Shown here one piece after another: positions 29,438 to 40,981 of a stretch of 64,000 nt of DNA; position 1 is the stretch's first letter, and every line of letters begins with the position of its first letter. The stretch is from Blastococcus colisei (GTDB lineage: Bacteria; Actinomycetota; Actinomycetes; Mycobacteriales; Geodermatophilaceae). A model generated the notes under the pieces. It did not search any database and was not told the DNA's origin. It was given only the letters and a program-made list of their open reading frames with translations. The stretch lies in contig NZ_VFQE01000001.1 of NCBI RefSeq assembly GCF_006717095.1, positions 434,001 through 498,000 on the forward strand. The letters are read 5' to 3'. The position numbers and the translations under genes were made by a program.

Positions 29438-30694
29438 GTGCGCGTGCTCGTGATCGGCTCCGGTGCCCGGGAGCACGCCCTGTGCGTGGCTCTGTCGTCC
29501 GACCCCGCGGTGGGCGCGCTCGCCTGTGCGCCCGGCAACGCCGGCACCCGAGCGCTCGCCGAACCCCTGGCCGTGGACGTGGCCGACCCGGACGCGATCG
29601 CCTCGGTCGCCACGGCGTGGTCGGCCGACCTCGTCGCGGTCGGGCCCGAGGTCCCGCTGGTCGCCGGCGCCGCCGACGCCGTCCGGGACGCCGGCATCGC
29701 CTGCTTCGGCCCCTCCGCGCAGGCCGCCCAGCTGGAGGGCAGCAAGTCCTTCGCCAAGCACGTCATGGAGGCGGCCGGCGTACCCACGGCACGGGCCTGG
29801 CCCGTGGGCGGGACCGCGGAACTGGAGACCGTGCTGGACGAGGTGGGGGCGCCGTACGTCGTCAAGGACGACGGCCTGGCCGCCGGCAAGGGCGTCCTGG
29901 TCACCGACGACCGCGCCGCCGCCGTCGCCCATGGTCACCGGGTGCTCGACGCCGGTGGGGCCGTGCTGGTCGAGGAGTACCTGGACGGGCCCGAGGTGTC
30001 GCTGTTCGCGATCACCGACGGGACGACGGTGCTGCCGCTGATCCCTGCCCAGGACCACAAGCGCCGCGACGACGGCGACGGTGGCCCGAACACCGGCGGG
30101 ATGGGGGCCTACGCGCCGCTGCCGTGGGCGCCCCCTGGACTGGTCGAGGAGGTGCTCGGCACGGTGCTCCAGCCGACCGTCGACGAGATGGCCCGCCGCG
30201 GCGAGACCTTCAGCGGACTGCTCTACGCCGGTCTCGCGCTGACCTCTCGGGGGATTCGGGTGGTGGAGTTCAACGCCCGGTTCGGCGACCCGGAGACCCA
30301 GGTCGTGCTCCCCCTGCTGGAGACTCCGCTCGGCGGGCTTCTGCACGCCGCCGCGACGGGCACCCTCGCCGGCCACCCGCCGCTGCGCTGGCGGGACGGT
30401 GCGGCAGTGACCGTCGTCGTGGCCGCGCCCGGCTATCCGGAGGCGCCGCGGACGGGCGACCCCGTGACCGGCGCCGACGGCGAGGGCGTGCTGCACGCCG
30501 GGACGGCGCTGGCCGCGGACGGTTCGATCGTGTCGGCCGGGGGGCGGGTCGTGTCCGTCGTCGGGCTGGGCCCCGATCTCGCGGCCGCCCGGCAGACCGC
30601 CTACGAGCGCCTGGCCGGCGTCCGGCTGGCCGGCGGGCACTGGCGCACCGACATCGCGCTGGCCGCCGTCGAGGGGCGGATCACCGTCGGGTGA
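29438..30694 (+). CDS. purD: Phosphoribosylamine-glycine ligase
   Basis: 418 residues. The N-terminal VLVIGSGAREHALC, the ATP-grasp segment YVVKDDGLAAGKGV near residue 142, and MGAYAPLPW and FNARFGDPETQVVLP near 285 are all characteristic of GARS. It joins glycine to phosphoribosylamine, the second step of purine synthesis. It is monofunctional here, not fused to purM or purN. GTG start with an apparent leaderless promoter. Confidence 0.97.
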   Translation: MRVLVIGSGAREHALCVALSSDPAVGALACAPGNAGTRALAEPLAVDVADPDAIASVATAWSADLVAVGPEVPLVAGAADAVRDAGIACFGPSAQAAQLEGSKSFAKHVMEAAGVPTARAWPVGGTAELETVLDEVGAPYVVKDDGLAAGKGVLVTDDRAAAVAHGHRVLDAGGAVLVEEYLDGPEVSLFAITDGTTVLPLIPAQDHKRRDDGDGGPNTGGMGAYAPLPWAPPGLVEEVLGTVLQPTVDEMARRGETFSGLLYAGLALTSRGIRVVEFNARFGDPETQVVLPLLETPLGGLLHAAATGTLAGHPPLRWRDGAAVTVVVAAPGYPEAPRTGDPVTGADGEGVLHAGTALAADGSIVSAGGRVVSVVGLGPDLAAARQTAYERLAGVRLAGGHWRTDIALAAVEGRITVG

Positions 30695-30844
30695 CAGCCG
30701 CGTGAGCATCGCAGGGAGACGCCCGGAGCCGACAGGGAGTGAGCATCGCAGCGAGCGCCGGCGAGCGAGGAGCGGAGCGACCGCGAAGGCGACTGGCGGC
30801 GCCGACCGAGGAGCGGAGGGCGGCGCGGAAGCCGACCAGTGATC
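30695..30844. repeat. Low-complexity repetitive intergenic stretch
   Basis: Between the convergent purD and AI-2E genes. GTGAGCATCGCAG occurs twice (near 30702 and 30738), and CGAGGAGCGGAG occurs twice (near 30767 and 30809). Purine-rich GAGCG words dominate. It looks like a degenerated repeat tract rather than a gene. Confidence 0.5.
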
Positions 30845-32260
30845 TCAGCCAGCCGTGACCGCCGGCCGGGCCCGCTCCGGGCGGGGCTCGGGCGGCCGGG
30901 GGCCCTCGTGCCGACGGCTGAGGTAGGTGCCGGCGACGTTCACGCAGGCCACCGTCGGGACGGCGATCAGCGCGCCGAAGATGCCGCCGACGAGCAGGCC
31001 CGCCGCGATCGCCAGCACGACCGCCAGTGGGTGCACGTGTACGGCCCGACCGAGCAGCAGCGGCTGGAGGACGTGTCCCTCGAGCTGCATGACCGCGATG
31101 ACGATGGCCAGGGCGATGAGTGCGGAGATCGGTCCCTGGGAGACCAGGGCGACGAGCACCGCGACGGTGCCGGCGAGGAACGATCCGATGATCGGGATGA
31201 ACGCGCCCAGGAAGACCAGAGCGGCCAGCGGGATCACCAGCGGGACGCCGAGGATGGCCAACCCGATGCCGATGCCGACGGCGTCGACCAGGGCCACCGC
31301 GACCGTCGCCCGGACGTAGGAGATCAGGGTGCGCCACGACCGGCGGGCCGCCTCGTCCAGATAGGCGCGGGAGCCGGCGGGGAAGAGGCCGACCAGCCAG
31401 AGCCAGATCGACCGGCCGTCCTTGAGGAAGAAGAACAGCGTGAACAGCGCCAGGACGAGGCCGGTGAAGACGTGGCCCACCGTGGTGGCGGTCGTGAGGG
31501 CGCCGGAGGCGATCGTCTCCTGGTTGGCGACCAGCGCTTCCTGCGCCTGGGCGACGGCCTCCTCCAGCTGACCGCTGGTGATCGGGAAGGTGCGGACGAC
31601 GAACGACTGCACCTGCCCGATGCCCTCGCTGACCTGCTCGGCGAGGTCGCTGAAGCCGGCGCTGATCTGCTGGACGACCAGGGTGATGATCCCGGAGACG
31701 ACTGCGAGCCCGACCACGAGCATGGCCGACGCCGCCAGCGATCGGGGCCAGCCGCGCTTCACCAGCCCGGCCGCCCCCGGCTGCAGGAGCGCCGCCAGCA
31801 GCAGGGCCACGATCACCGGGACGACGACGACCGCGATGTGGCTGGCGGCGTAGAGCAGGACGTAGAACCCGGCGATCACGACGATCAGCCGCCAGGACCA
31901 GGCCGCCGCCGTCCGCAGACCGAAGGGGACGTCGTCCTCGGCCGCCGCCCGGCGCGGGGGGGCCGTCCGCGCGACCGGGCGCCGTGGCCGGCCGCCCTCG
32001 GGTGTCGTGCGATCGGGCGGGCCACTGACTCCACCGGGGCCGGTCACGCCGTCGAGGTCGGGAGCGCCGGCCTCGGGGCTGCCCAGCGGAGGTCGCGTGG
32101 ACCCCCGGGCGTCGCCGTCCTCGCTCGGATCGTGGTCGACGTCGACCGCCTCGGGCTCCGCCTGGTCGGGGTGGGGGTGCCAGGCGTGGGGATCGTGTTC
32201 CCGCGCGGCACGGATCCGCTCGCGGGCGCGGGCGGTCAGGTCACGGGCGCGGCCGCGCAT
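30845..32260 (-). CDS. AI-2E family transporter (membrane permease)
   Basis: 471 residues. The first ~120 are a charged, proline-rich cytoplasmic tail. The PerM/AI-2E domain follows, with about eight hydrophobic segments; conserved parts are LFFFLKDG, then GAFIPIIGSFLAGTVAVLVAL and LEGHVLQPLLLGRAVHVHPL. The family exports small molecules or acts as an ion-linked exchanger; AI-2 transport is not implied. The ATG at 32260 has GGAGG six bases upstream, which settles the start within a longer open frame. Confidence 0.88.
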   Translation of the reverse strand: MRGRARDLTARARERIRAAREHDPHAWHPHPDQAEPEAVDVDHDPSEDGDARGSTRPPLGSPEAGAPDLDGVTGPGGVSGPPDRTTPEGGRPRRPVARTAPPRRAAAEDDVPFGLRTAAAWSWRLIVVIAGFYVLLYAASHIAVVVVPVIVALLLAALLQPGAAGLVKRGWPRSLAASAMLVVGLAVVSGIITLVVQQISAGFSDLAEQVSEGIGQVQSFVVRTFPITSGQLEEAVAQAQEALVANQETIASGALTTATTVGHVFTGLVLALFTLFFFLKDGRSIWLWLVGLFPAGSRAYLDEAARRSWRTLISYVRATVAVALVDAVGIGIGLAILGVPLVIPLAALVFLGAFIPIIGSFLAGTVAVLVALVSQGPISALIALAIVIAVMQLEGHVLQPLLLGRAVHVHPLAVVLAIAAGLLVGGIFGALIAVPTVACVNVAGTYLSRRHEGPRPPEPRPERARPAVTAG

Positions 32261-32386
32261 CGTGCACCTCCGCTCGGGCGTCAGGGTCCTGGAAGAACAT
32301 CGAAGCCCCACAGAGGGGACCCCGCCAGCCCTGCGGGAGGATGGTCCCGTGGTGCGACGAGCTGAGCAGAGCCAGGCGGTACCCGC

Positions 32387-33694
32387 ATGATCGAGCGCTA
32401 CACGCTCCCGGAGATGGGCCGCGTCTGGAGCGACCAGCACAAGTACGAGCTGTGGTGCCGCGTCGAGACCCTCGTCCTGGAGGCGCACGCCGCGGCCGGA
32501 CGGGTCCCGGCCGACGTCGTCGATCCGGTCCGCAACGCCCCGCCTCCGACGCCCGAGCGGGTCGCGGAGATCGAGGAGACGACGCAGCACGACGTCATCG
32601 CCTTCCTCACCGCCTGGGCGGACAACACCGAGCCCCGCTCGGCGGCCGCCTACGTGCACCACGGCATGACCTCCTCGGACCTGCTCGACACCGCGCTCGC
32701 CGTCCAGCTGACCGACGCCACCGACGTGCTGCTGGCCAAGGCCGACCGGTTGGTGGCGGCCCTGCGCGACCACGGCCTGGCGCACCGGTCGACGATCAAG
32801 GTCGGGCGGACGCACGGCGTGCACGCCGAGCCCGTCGTCTGGGGCCACCGGGTGGCCGACCTCGCCTTCGCGGCCGCGCGGTCGCGGGACCGGCTGCGGG
32901 CAGCGCGCGACGCCGTCGGCGTCGTGGCCATCTCCGGCGCCGTCGGCACGTACTCGCTGATCGACCCGTCCGTCGAGGGGGCGGTGGCGTCGGCGCTGGA
33001 GCTGGAGCCGGCCGACGCCTCCACCCAGGTCGTGCTGCGCGACGGCATCAGCGAGTGGGTCTCGGCGCTGGCGATCATCGCGACGGTCTGCGAGGCGATC
33101 GCGCTGGAGGTCCGGCACGGCCAGCGCACCGAGGTGCGGGAGCTGTCGGAGGCGTTCGGGTCGGGCCAGAAGGGCTCGAGCGCGATGCCGCACAAGAAGA
33201 ACCCGATCCGCTCCGAGCGCATCGCCGGGCTGGCGCGGGTGGTGCGCGCGGCGATCGTGCCGGTGATGGAGGGCATCCCGCTCTGGCACGAGCGCGACAT
33301 CTCGCACTCCTCGACCGAGCGGGTGTTCCTGCCCGACGCCGCGATCACCACCGACTACCTGCTGAACATGACCGCCGGGCTGGTGGAGAACCTCGTGGTC
33401 GACGCCGACCGGATGCGCGCGAACCTCGAGTCCACCGGTGGGCTGATCTACACGTCGTCGGTGCTGCTGGAACTGGTCGAGGGCGGGCTGTCCCGCGAGG
33501 ACGCCTACGCGCTCGTGCAGACGGCGGCGATGGAGACGTGGAACTCGGGTGTCCCGTTCCGCGAGACGCTGCGGGCGCGGGCGGCCGCGTCCTCGGTGGC
33601 GCTCGACGAGACCCGGCTCGACGAGATCTGCCGGCCGGAGCAGTACGTGGCCAACCTCGGCCCGCTGTTCGACCGGCTGGCCGCGCTCTCATGA
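32387..33694 (+). CDS. purB: Adenylosuccinate lyase
   Basis: 435 residues. The fumarase/aspartase superfamily signature is GSSAMPHKKNPIRSERI near residue 264, and the catalytic His region GRTHGVHAEPVVWGHR is near 143. It acts twice in purine synthesis, releasing fumarate from SAICAR and adenylosuccinate. The stop overlaps the purC start (ATGA), so the two are translationally coupled. Confidence 0.97.
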   Translation: MIERYTLPEMGRVWSDQHKYELWCRVETLVLEAHAAAGRVPADVVDPVRNAPPPTPERVAEIEETTQHDVIAFLTAWADNTEPRSAAAYVHHGMTSSDLLDTALAVQLTDATDVLLAKADRLVAALRDHGLAHRSTIKVGRTHGVHAEPVVWGHRVADLAFAAARSRDRLRAARDAVGVVAISGAVGTYSLIDPSVEGAVASALELEPADASTQVVLRDGISEWVSALAIIATVCEAIALEVRHGQRTEVRELSEAFGSGQKGSSAMPHKKNPIRSERIAGLARVVRAAIVPVMEGIPLWHERDISHSSTERVFLPDAAITTDYLLNMTAGLVENLVVDADRMRANLESTGGLIYTSSVLLELVEGGLSREDAYALVQTAAMETWNSGVPFRETLRARAAASSVALDETRLDEICRPEQYVANLGPLFDRLAALS

Positions 33695-34554
33695 CCGTGG
33701 ACCTGCCCCTGGTGGCCCGGGGGAAGGTGCGCGAGATCTACGACGCCGGCGACGACCGGCTGCTGCTCGTGGCCTCGGACCGGATCTCGGCCTACGACCA
33801 CGTGCTGCCCACGCCCATCCCCGACAAGGGCAGGGTGCTCACCCAGCTCTCGGTGTGGTGGTTCGAGCAGCTGACGCCGGTGCTGGAGCAGTTCGGGGCG
33901 TCGCACCACCTGGTGTCGGCGGTCGACGTGCCTGCGGAGGTCGCCGGCCGCGCCATGCTGGTGCGGCGGCTGGACATGCTGCCGGTGGAGTGCGTGGCCC
34001 GCGGCTACCTGTCCGGCTCGGGCACGGTCGAGTACTCGCGCACCGGCTCCATCCGGGACGTCGCCCTGCCTGCGGGGCTGGTCGAGGGCTCGGAGCTGCC
34101 GGTGCCGGTGTTCACGCCGTCCACCAAGGCGGAGGTCGGGGAGCACGACGAGGCGATCGACTTCAGCGCTGTGCAGGGCGCCGTCGGAGCCGGCCGTGCC
34201 GCGGAACTGCGGGAGCTGACGCTGGCGCTGTACTCGCGGGCGGCGGAGATCGCGCTGGGGGCCGGGATCATCCTGGCCGACACGAAGTTCGAGTTCGGGA
34301 TCTCGCCCGAGGGCGGGCTGGTGCTCGGCGACGAGGTGCTCACCCCGGACTCGTCCCGCTTCTGGCCGGCAGCCACCTGGGAGCCCGGCGCCGTGCAGCC
34401 GTCGTACGACAAGCAGTACGTGCGCGACTGGCTGACGTCGTCCGGCTGGGACCGGGCCTCCCCGCCCCCGGAGCTGCCGTCCGCCGTCGTCGAGGCCACC
34501 CGCGACCGCTACGTCACCGCCTACGAGCAGCTCACCGGCCGCCGTTTCGGCTAG
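33691..34554 (+). CDS. purC: SAICAR synthetase
   Basis: 287 residues. Diagnostic segments are VARGKVREIYDAGDDRLLLVASDRIS at the start (split over residues 7-32), VECVARGYLSGSGTVEY near 104, and ADTKFEFGISPEGGLVLGDEVLTPDSSRFW near 190-220. It condenses CAIR with aspartate. It is coupled to purB by an ATGA overlap. The next gene is an unrelated secreted protein that interrupts the pur cluster. Confidence 0.97.
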   Translation: MTVDLPLVARGKVREIYDAGDDRLLLVASDRISAYDHVLPTPIPDKGRVLTQLSVWWFEQLTPVLEQFGASHHLVSAVDVPAEVAGRAMLVRRLDMLPVECVARGYLSGSGTVEYSRTGSIRDVALPAGLVEGSELPVPVFTPSTKAEVGEHDEAIDFSAVQGAVGAGRAAELRELTLALYSRAAEIALGAGIILADTKFEFGISPEGGLVLGDEVLTPDSSRFWPAATWEPGAVQPSYDKQYVRDWLTSSGWDRASPPPELPSAVVEATRDRYVTAYEQLTGRRFG

Positions 34555-34669
34555 CAGGTCGCGGCCCCGCGCGAGCATGGGTGGTGCCGGACCGGCCCGT
34601 CACCTACGGTCTCGGGGCCCGGAGCGTCCCCGCGACCTCGCCGGTCTCCGCCTCCCCCCTGGAGTTCCT

Positions 34670-36955
34670 ATGGCCCTCGACCTGGTTCTGCGACGTCTCG
34701 CCGGTCGGGGGAAGCTCCTGATGGTCACCGCCATCACGAGCGCGCTGGTGCTCGGCGGGCTGACCTGGGCCCCTCCCGCGTCGGCCGCCGTCGGGGTGCC
34801 GGTGACGTATCCCGGGCACTTCTACGACTCGTCGGTGACCAACCCGAGCGCGGACAAACCGCAGAGCAAGCTCTGGTACCACGACGGCTCCTGGTGGGCG
34901 CTCATGGTGGAGGCCGGCGGCACAGCGGTGACCATCCACGAGCTCGACCGCGCCACGCACGTCTGGAACAACACCGGCACGATCGTCGACGACCGTCTCA
35001 ACAGCACCGGTGACGCCCTCTGGAGCGGCAAGGACGGACGGCTCTACGTCGCCAGCCGCGTCAAGGGGACGGGGACCGGTGCGAACCTCGAGGTGACGGC
35101 CTACACCTACGGCAACGGGGCGTGGTCCCTCGTTCCCGGCTTCCCCGTTCCCCTGGACACCAAGGGCGGTTCGGAGTCGGCCACGATCGACCAGGACTCG
35201 CTCGGCCATCTGTGGGTCACCTACACCCAGGGCTCGAAGCTCTGGGTGGCGCACTCGACCGACGGGGGCCGCACCACCTGGACCCCGGGATTCGTCCCGA
35301 ACGTGCCCGACGCGGCGATCGCGTCCGACGACATCTCGGCGTTGATCGCGTTCGGCTCCAGCATCGGCGTGCTGTGGTCGGACCAGCAGTCCGGCGCTGT
35401 GCGATTCGCCATCCACGACGACGGCGCCGCCGACACCGCCTGGCGGGTGGAGGACGTGCCGCTCCTGGCAGGTCTGGCCGACGACCACATCAACATCAAG
35501 CAGCTCACCGGGGACGCGCAGGGCCGGATCTTCGCCGCCATCAAGACCTCCGCGGACGAGGCCGCTTCCCCGAATCCGGACGACACCCTCGTCGGCGTCC
35601 TCACGCGGACGCCCGGGTCGAACGGGGCAGGGAGCTGGGCGCTGGCCCCGGCGGGCACCGTCGCCCAGGGGTACACCCGGCCGATCATCGCCATCGACGC
35701 CGAGAATGCCGAGCTGTACTTCCTCGCCACCACGGGCGTCGGCGGCCCCGACATCGTCTACAAGAAGTCGCCGCTGTCCAGCGTGAGCTTCCCGACCGGT
35801 CCCGGGCAGCTCTTCATCGACGCCAGCTACTCGGTGAACAACGCCTCCGGCGCCAAGGACCCGGTCGACTCCACGACCGACCTGGTCATCCTCGCCGCGT
35901 CGGGGGGCCAGGACAGGTATGCCCACGCCGAGATGGAGCTCGCCGGGGGCGGCGACGGCGGCGAGCCGGAGCCGGAGCCGGAGCCGGATGCTGCGCCCAC
36001 GGTGGTGTCGACGAGCCCCGGCTCCGGCGCCACGGGGGTGGCCGTGACCGCGAACGTGACCGCCACCTTCAGCGAGGCCGTGACCGGGGTGAGCGGCACC
36101 AGCTTCACCCTTCGTCCCACGAACGGCACCACAGCCGTGGAAGCCGCCGTCAGCTACGACGCCGCCACCAAGGTGGCCACGCTCGACCCGGGCAGCAGCC
36201 TGGCCGGTGGTACCTCGTACACCGCGACGCTGTCCGGAGCCATCACGGACAGCGCCGGCCAGCCGCTCGACCCGAACCCGACGACCTGGAGCTTCACCAC
36301 GGCCAGCGCGTCGGGCGATTCCAAGGAGCCGACGGTGAAGGCCAGGACCCCGGCTGCCGGCGCCACCGGCGTCTCGCTCGGGGTCAACGTCACCGCCACC
36401 TTCAGCGAGGCGGTGACCGGCGTGGACTCCAGCACGTTCACGCTGCGGAACAAGGCCACCGGGCAGCCGGTCCCCGCCGTGGTGTCGCTCACCAGCACCA
36501 CGAACAAGTACATGCTCAACCCCGACAAGAACCTGGCTGCCGACACGCGCTACGTGGCCAGCCTCAGCTCCGGGATCCGGGACCTCGCGGGCAACGCCCT
36601 GACCCTGACCGAATGGGAGTTCCTCACCGGTCCGGCGCCGAAGGTCTCCTCACGGACGCCTGCCGCGGGCGCGACCGGCGTCAGCCGCACCGCCGACATC
36701 ACCGCCACGTTCAGCGAGCCGGTGATGAACGTCACCACCGGCACCTTCACGGTGCGAGTCGGCACCGGTACGGCGATCACCGCCACGGTCACGCGAAACG
36801 GCACCACGAACCAGTGGATCCTGGACCCCGGGGTGACCCTGGCGGCGAACACCAAGTACACGGTCACGCTCACCGGCGGCCCGAGCGGGATCACCGACCT
36901 CGCCGGCAACCCCCTGAAGACCGTGAAGTGGACATTCACCACCGGGGCTACCTGA
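34670..36955 (+). CDS. Secreted beta-propeller-like protein with three Big_5 domains
   Basis: 761 residues. A signal peptide ends near residue 41 (LVLGGLTWAPPASAA). Residues ~45-430 contain repeated blades with sialidase/BNR-like elements (LWVAHSTDGGRTTW), though catalytic sialidase residues were not identified. A linker EPEPEPEPD leads to three SbsA-type Ig-like Big_5 domains starting near 441, 553 and 657, each with GATGV...TATFSEAVT and a final TFTT-like strand. It is exported, probably wall-associated. The ATG at 34670 has GGAG upstream. The substrate is unknown. It sits between purC and purS, which are otherwise neighbours. Confidence 0.8.
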   Translation: MALDLVLRRLAGRGKLLMVTAITSALVLGGLTWAPPASAAVGVPVTYPGHFYDSSVTNPSADKPQSKLWYHDGSWWALMVEAGGTAVTIHELDRATHVWNNTGTIVDDRLNSTGDALWSGKDGRLYVASRVKGTGTGANLEVTAYTYGNGAWSLVPGFPVPLDTKGGSESATIDQDSLGHLWVTYTQGSKLWVAHSTDGGRTTWTPGFVPNVPDAAIASDDISALIAFGSSIGVLWSDQQSGAVRFAIHDDGAADTAWRVEDVPLLAGLADDHINIKQLTGDAQGRIFAAIKTSADEAASPNPDDTLVGVLTRTPGSNGAGSWALAPAGTVAQGYTRPIIAIDAENAELYFLATTGVGGPDIVYKKSPLSSVSFPTGPGQLFIDASYSVNNASGAKDPVDSTTDLVILAASGGQDRYAHAEMELAGGGDGGEPEPEPEPDAAPTVVSTSPGSGATGVAVTANVTATFSEAVTGVSGTSFTLRPTNGTTAVEAAVSYDAATKVATLDPGSSLAGGTSYTATLSGAITDSAGQPLDPNPTTWSFTTASASGDSKEPTVKARTPAAGATGVSLGVNVTATFSEAVTGVDSSTFTLRNKATGQPVPAVVSLTSTTNKYMLNPDKNLAADTRYVASLSSGIRDLAGNALTLTEWEFLTGPAPKVSSRTPAAGATGVSRTADITATFSEPVMNVTTGTFTVRVGTGTAITATVTRNGTTNQWILDPGVTLAANTKYTVTLTGGPSGITDLAGNPLKTVKWTFTTGAT

Positions 36956-37016
36956 TCCGGGGCTGAGTAGCAGGGCGGGCAGCGGGTGGGGCGCATGGCG
37001 CCCTCCCCGCCCCCGG

Positions 37017-37022
37017 TACCCT
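37017..37022 (+). promoter_or_regulatory. -10 element of purS (leaderless)
   Basis: TACCCT ends 7 bases before the GTG of purS, so the purSQL transcript probably starts at that codon. Confidence 0.5.
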
Positions 37023-37029
37023 CGTCGGC

Positions 37030-37269
37030 GTGTCCCGGGTGGTCGTCGACGTCGTCCTGAAGCCGGAGATCTCCGACCCCCAGGGTCAGGCGGTGCTCGG
37101 AGCGCTGGGCCGGCTCGGTCACGACAGCATTCGCAGCGTCCGCCAGGGCAAGCACTTCGTGCTCGAGGTCGACGGCACCCCGGACGAGGCCGAGCTGAAG
37201 CAGATCGCCGAGACGCTGCTGGCCAATCCCGTCATCGAGGACGTCGAGCTGCAGCTCACCACCGACTGA
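37030..37269 (+). CDS. purS: FGAM synthase subunit PurS
   Basis: 79 residues, the usual size. The small ferredoxin-like fold is seen in [20 protein letters not shown], then [17 protein letters not shown], ending in NPVIEDVEL. It bridges PurL and PurQ in the heteromeric FGAM synthase. GTG start with a probable leaderless promoter. purQ begins ten bases after the stop. Confidence 0.95.
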   Translation: MSRVVVDVVLKPEISDPQGQAVLGALGRLGHDSIRSVRQGKHFVLEVDGTPDEAELKQIAETLLANPVIEDVELQLTTD

Positions 37270-37279
37270 AAGAGCAATC

Positions 37280-37947
37280 GTGCGCATCGGTGTCATCACC
37301 TTCCCGGGCTCCCTGGACGACGTCGACGCCGCCCGCGCGGTGCGGCTGGCCGGTGGTGAGCCGGTTGCCCTGTGGCATGGCGACCACGACCTGAAGGACG
37401 TCGACGCCGTCGTCCTCCCCGGTGGCTTCTCCTACGGCGACTACCTGCGCGCCGGCGCCATCGCGGCGCGTGCGCCCCTGATGCAGGACGTCGTGACGCA
37501 GGCCCGCCAGGGCCTGCCCGTGCTGGGCATCTGCAACGGCTTCCAGGTCCTGTGCGAGGCCGGCCTCCTCCCAGGTGCGCTGACCCGTAACAGCCACCTG
37601 CACTTCCGCAACCGCGACCAGGTGCTGCGGGTCGAGCGCGCGGACACGACGTGGACCCAGGACTACGAGACCGGCCAGCACATCGTCATCCCGGTCAAGA
37701 ACGGGGAGGGCCGCTACGTCGCCGCGGATGCGGACCTCGACCGCCTGGAGGGCGACGGCCGGGTCGTGTTCCGCTACGTGGGCGGCAACCCCAACGGGTC
37801 CAGCCGCGACATCGCCGGCGTGACCAGCGGGGACGGCCGGATCGTGGGTCTGATGCCGCACCCGGAGCACGCCGTCGAGGACCTCACCGGTCCCAGCACC
37901 GACGGTCTGGGCTTCTTCACCAGCGTCCTGAAGGCCGCGGTGAACGC

Positions 37948-37951
<4 letters not shown>
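37280..37951 (+). CDS. purQ: FGAM synthase glutaminase subunit PurQ
   Basis: 223 residues. It is a class I glutamine amidotransferase with nucleophile Cys85 in GICNGFQ and the His/Glu pair in [10 protein letters not shown] near residue 195. It supplies ammonia to PurL. The GTG follows GAAAGAG. The stop overlaps the purL start (ATGA). Confidence 0.97.
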
Positions 37952-40289
<2,338 letters not shown>

Positions 40290-40290
<1 letters not shown>

Positions 40291-40670
40291 TGCCGGCCCC
40301 GATCCCGGCCGGCGAGCTGCGCGCCGTCCTCGAACCGGTGGAGGCCTGGCTGGACGGGGCGGCCGAGCAGCCGCCCCGCGCGGTGGTGGGCGCCGCGGTG
40401 AAGACCACGGCCCGCTGGCTGGCGCAGCAGGTGCCCGGCCGATCGGTGGAGCTGCGGGTGCCGCCGCACGTCGCCGTCCAGTGCATCGAGGGGCCCCGGC
40501 ACACCCGGGGGACGCCGCCGAACGTGGTGGAGACCGACGCCGCGACCTGGTTGCGGCTGACCAGCGGCCGGCTGACCTGGGACGCCGCCGTCGCCGACGG
40601 GAAGGTCACCGCCAGCGGCAACCGCGCGGACCTCACCGGACTACTTCCCCTGTCACCGCTCCTCAGGTGA
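40290..40670 (+). CDS. Sterol-carrier-protein-like (SCP) family protein
   Basis: 126 residues, starting on the last base of the purL stop (TGATG). Features are [33 protein letters not shown] at residues ~30-63 and [25 protein letters not shown] near 89-113, typical of the small bacterial SCP orthologue found beside purL, purF and purM in actinobacteria. It probably binds a hydrophobic ligand; its tie to purine synthesis is only positional. Confidence 0.8.
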
Positions 40671-40693
40671 CACCGCGGCCAGGAGCCGTCCCC
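40671..40693 (+). repeat. 23-bp gene-end repeat, copy 2
   Basis: Identical to 27082-27104, beginning at the first base after the SCP-like stop codon. See that entry. Confidence 0.75.
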
Positions 40694-40782
40694 CGATCGG
40701 TGGAGCCGCTGCGTCGCGCCTGCGCGGAACCCTCCGGGCCACCTCCGGGCCCCACTCGGCGCGACAACTCATCAAGCACAGC

Positions 40783-40820
40783 ACTGCGCCCCGCCCGCTC
40801 GAGAGCGGACGGGGCGCAGT
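40783..40820. terminator. Bidirectional hairpin terminator
   Basis: 18-bp arms with one mismatch around a two-base loop, centred at 40801-40802. It separates the SCP-like gene from the convergent MFS small-subunit gene, 14 bases from the latter's stop. No T-tract. Confidence 0.75.
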
Positions 40821-40834
40821 GGCCGTACGGGTGA

Positions 40835-40981
40835 TCAGCCGCCGAACAGCGCGCTGGCCGCCTTCACGGTGTTGTACAGCCCGTAGGCCAGCGGGACGCC
40901 GACCAGTGCCCACGCGAAGGCGATGAGCCCCGTGGACGTGTGGGTGGGCTGCTGGTTCTGGGTCGAGGCGGGAGAACTCAT
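40835..40981 (-). CDS. 48-residue single-helix protein, MFS transporter small subunit
   Basis: The protein has a polar N-terminus (SSPASTQNQQPTHTST), then one hydrophobic helix (LIAFAWALVGVPLAYGLY) and ends NTVKAASALFGG. The ATG overlaps the stop of the upstream OFA-type MFS gene by ATGA, so it is translationally coupled. Tiny partner proteins of this type are known next to oxalate/formate-type MFS transporters in actinobacteria and are presumed accessory subunits. It is too small for most gene finders, but the coupling and the helix make it convincing. Confidence 0.78.
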   Translation of the reverse strand: MSSPASTQNQQPTHTSTGLIAFAWALVGVPLAYGLYNTVKAASALFGG

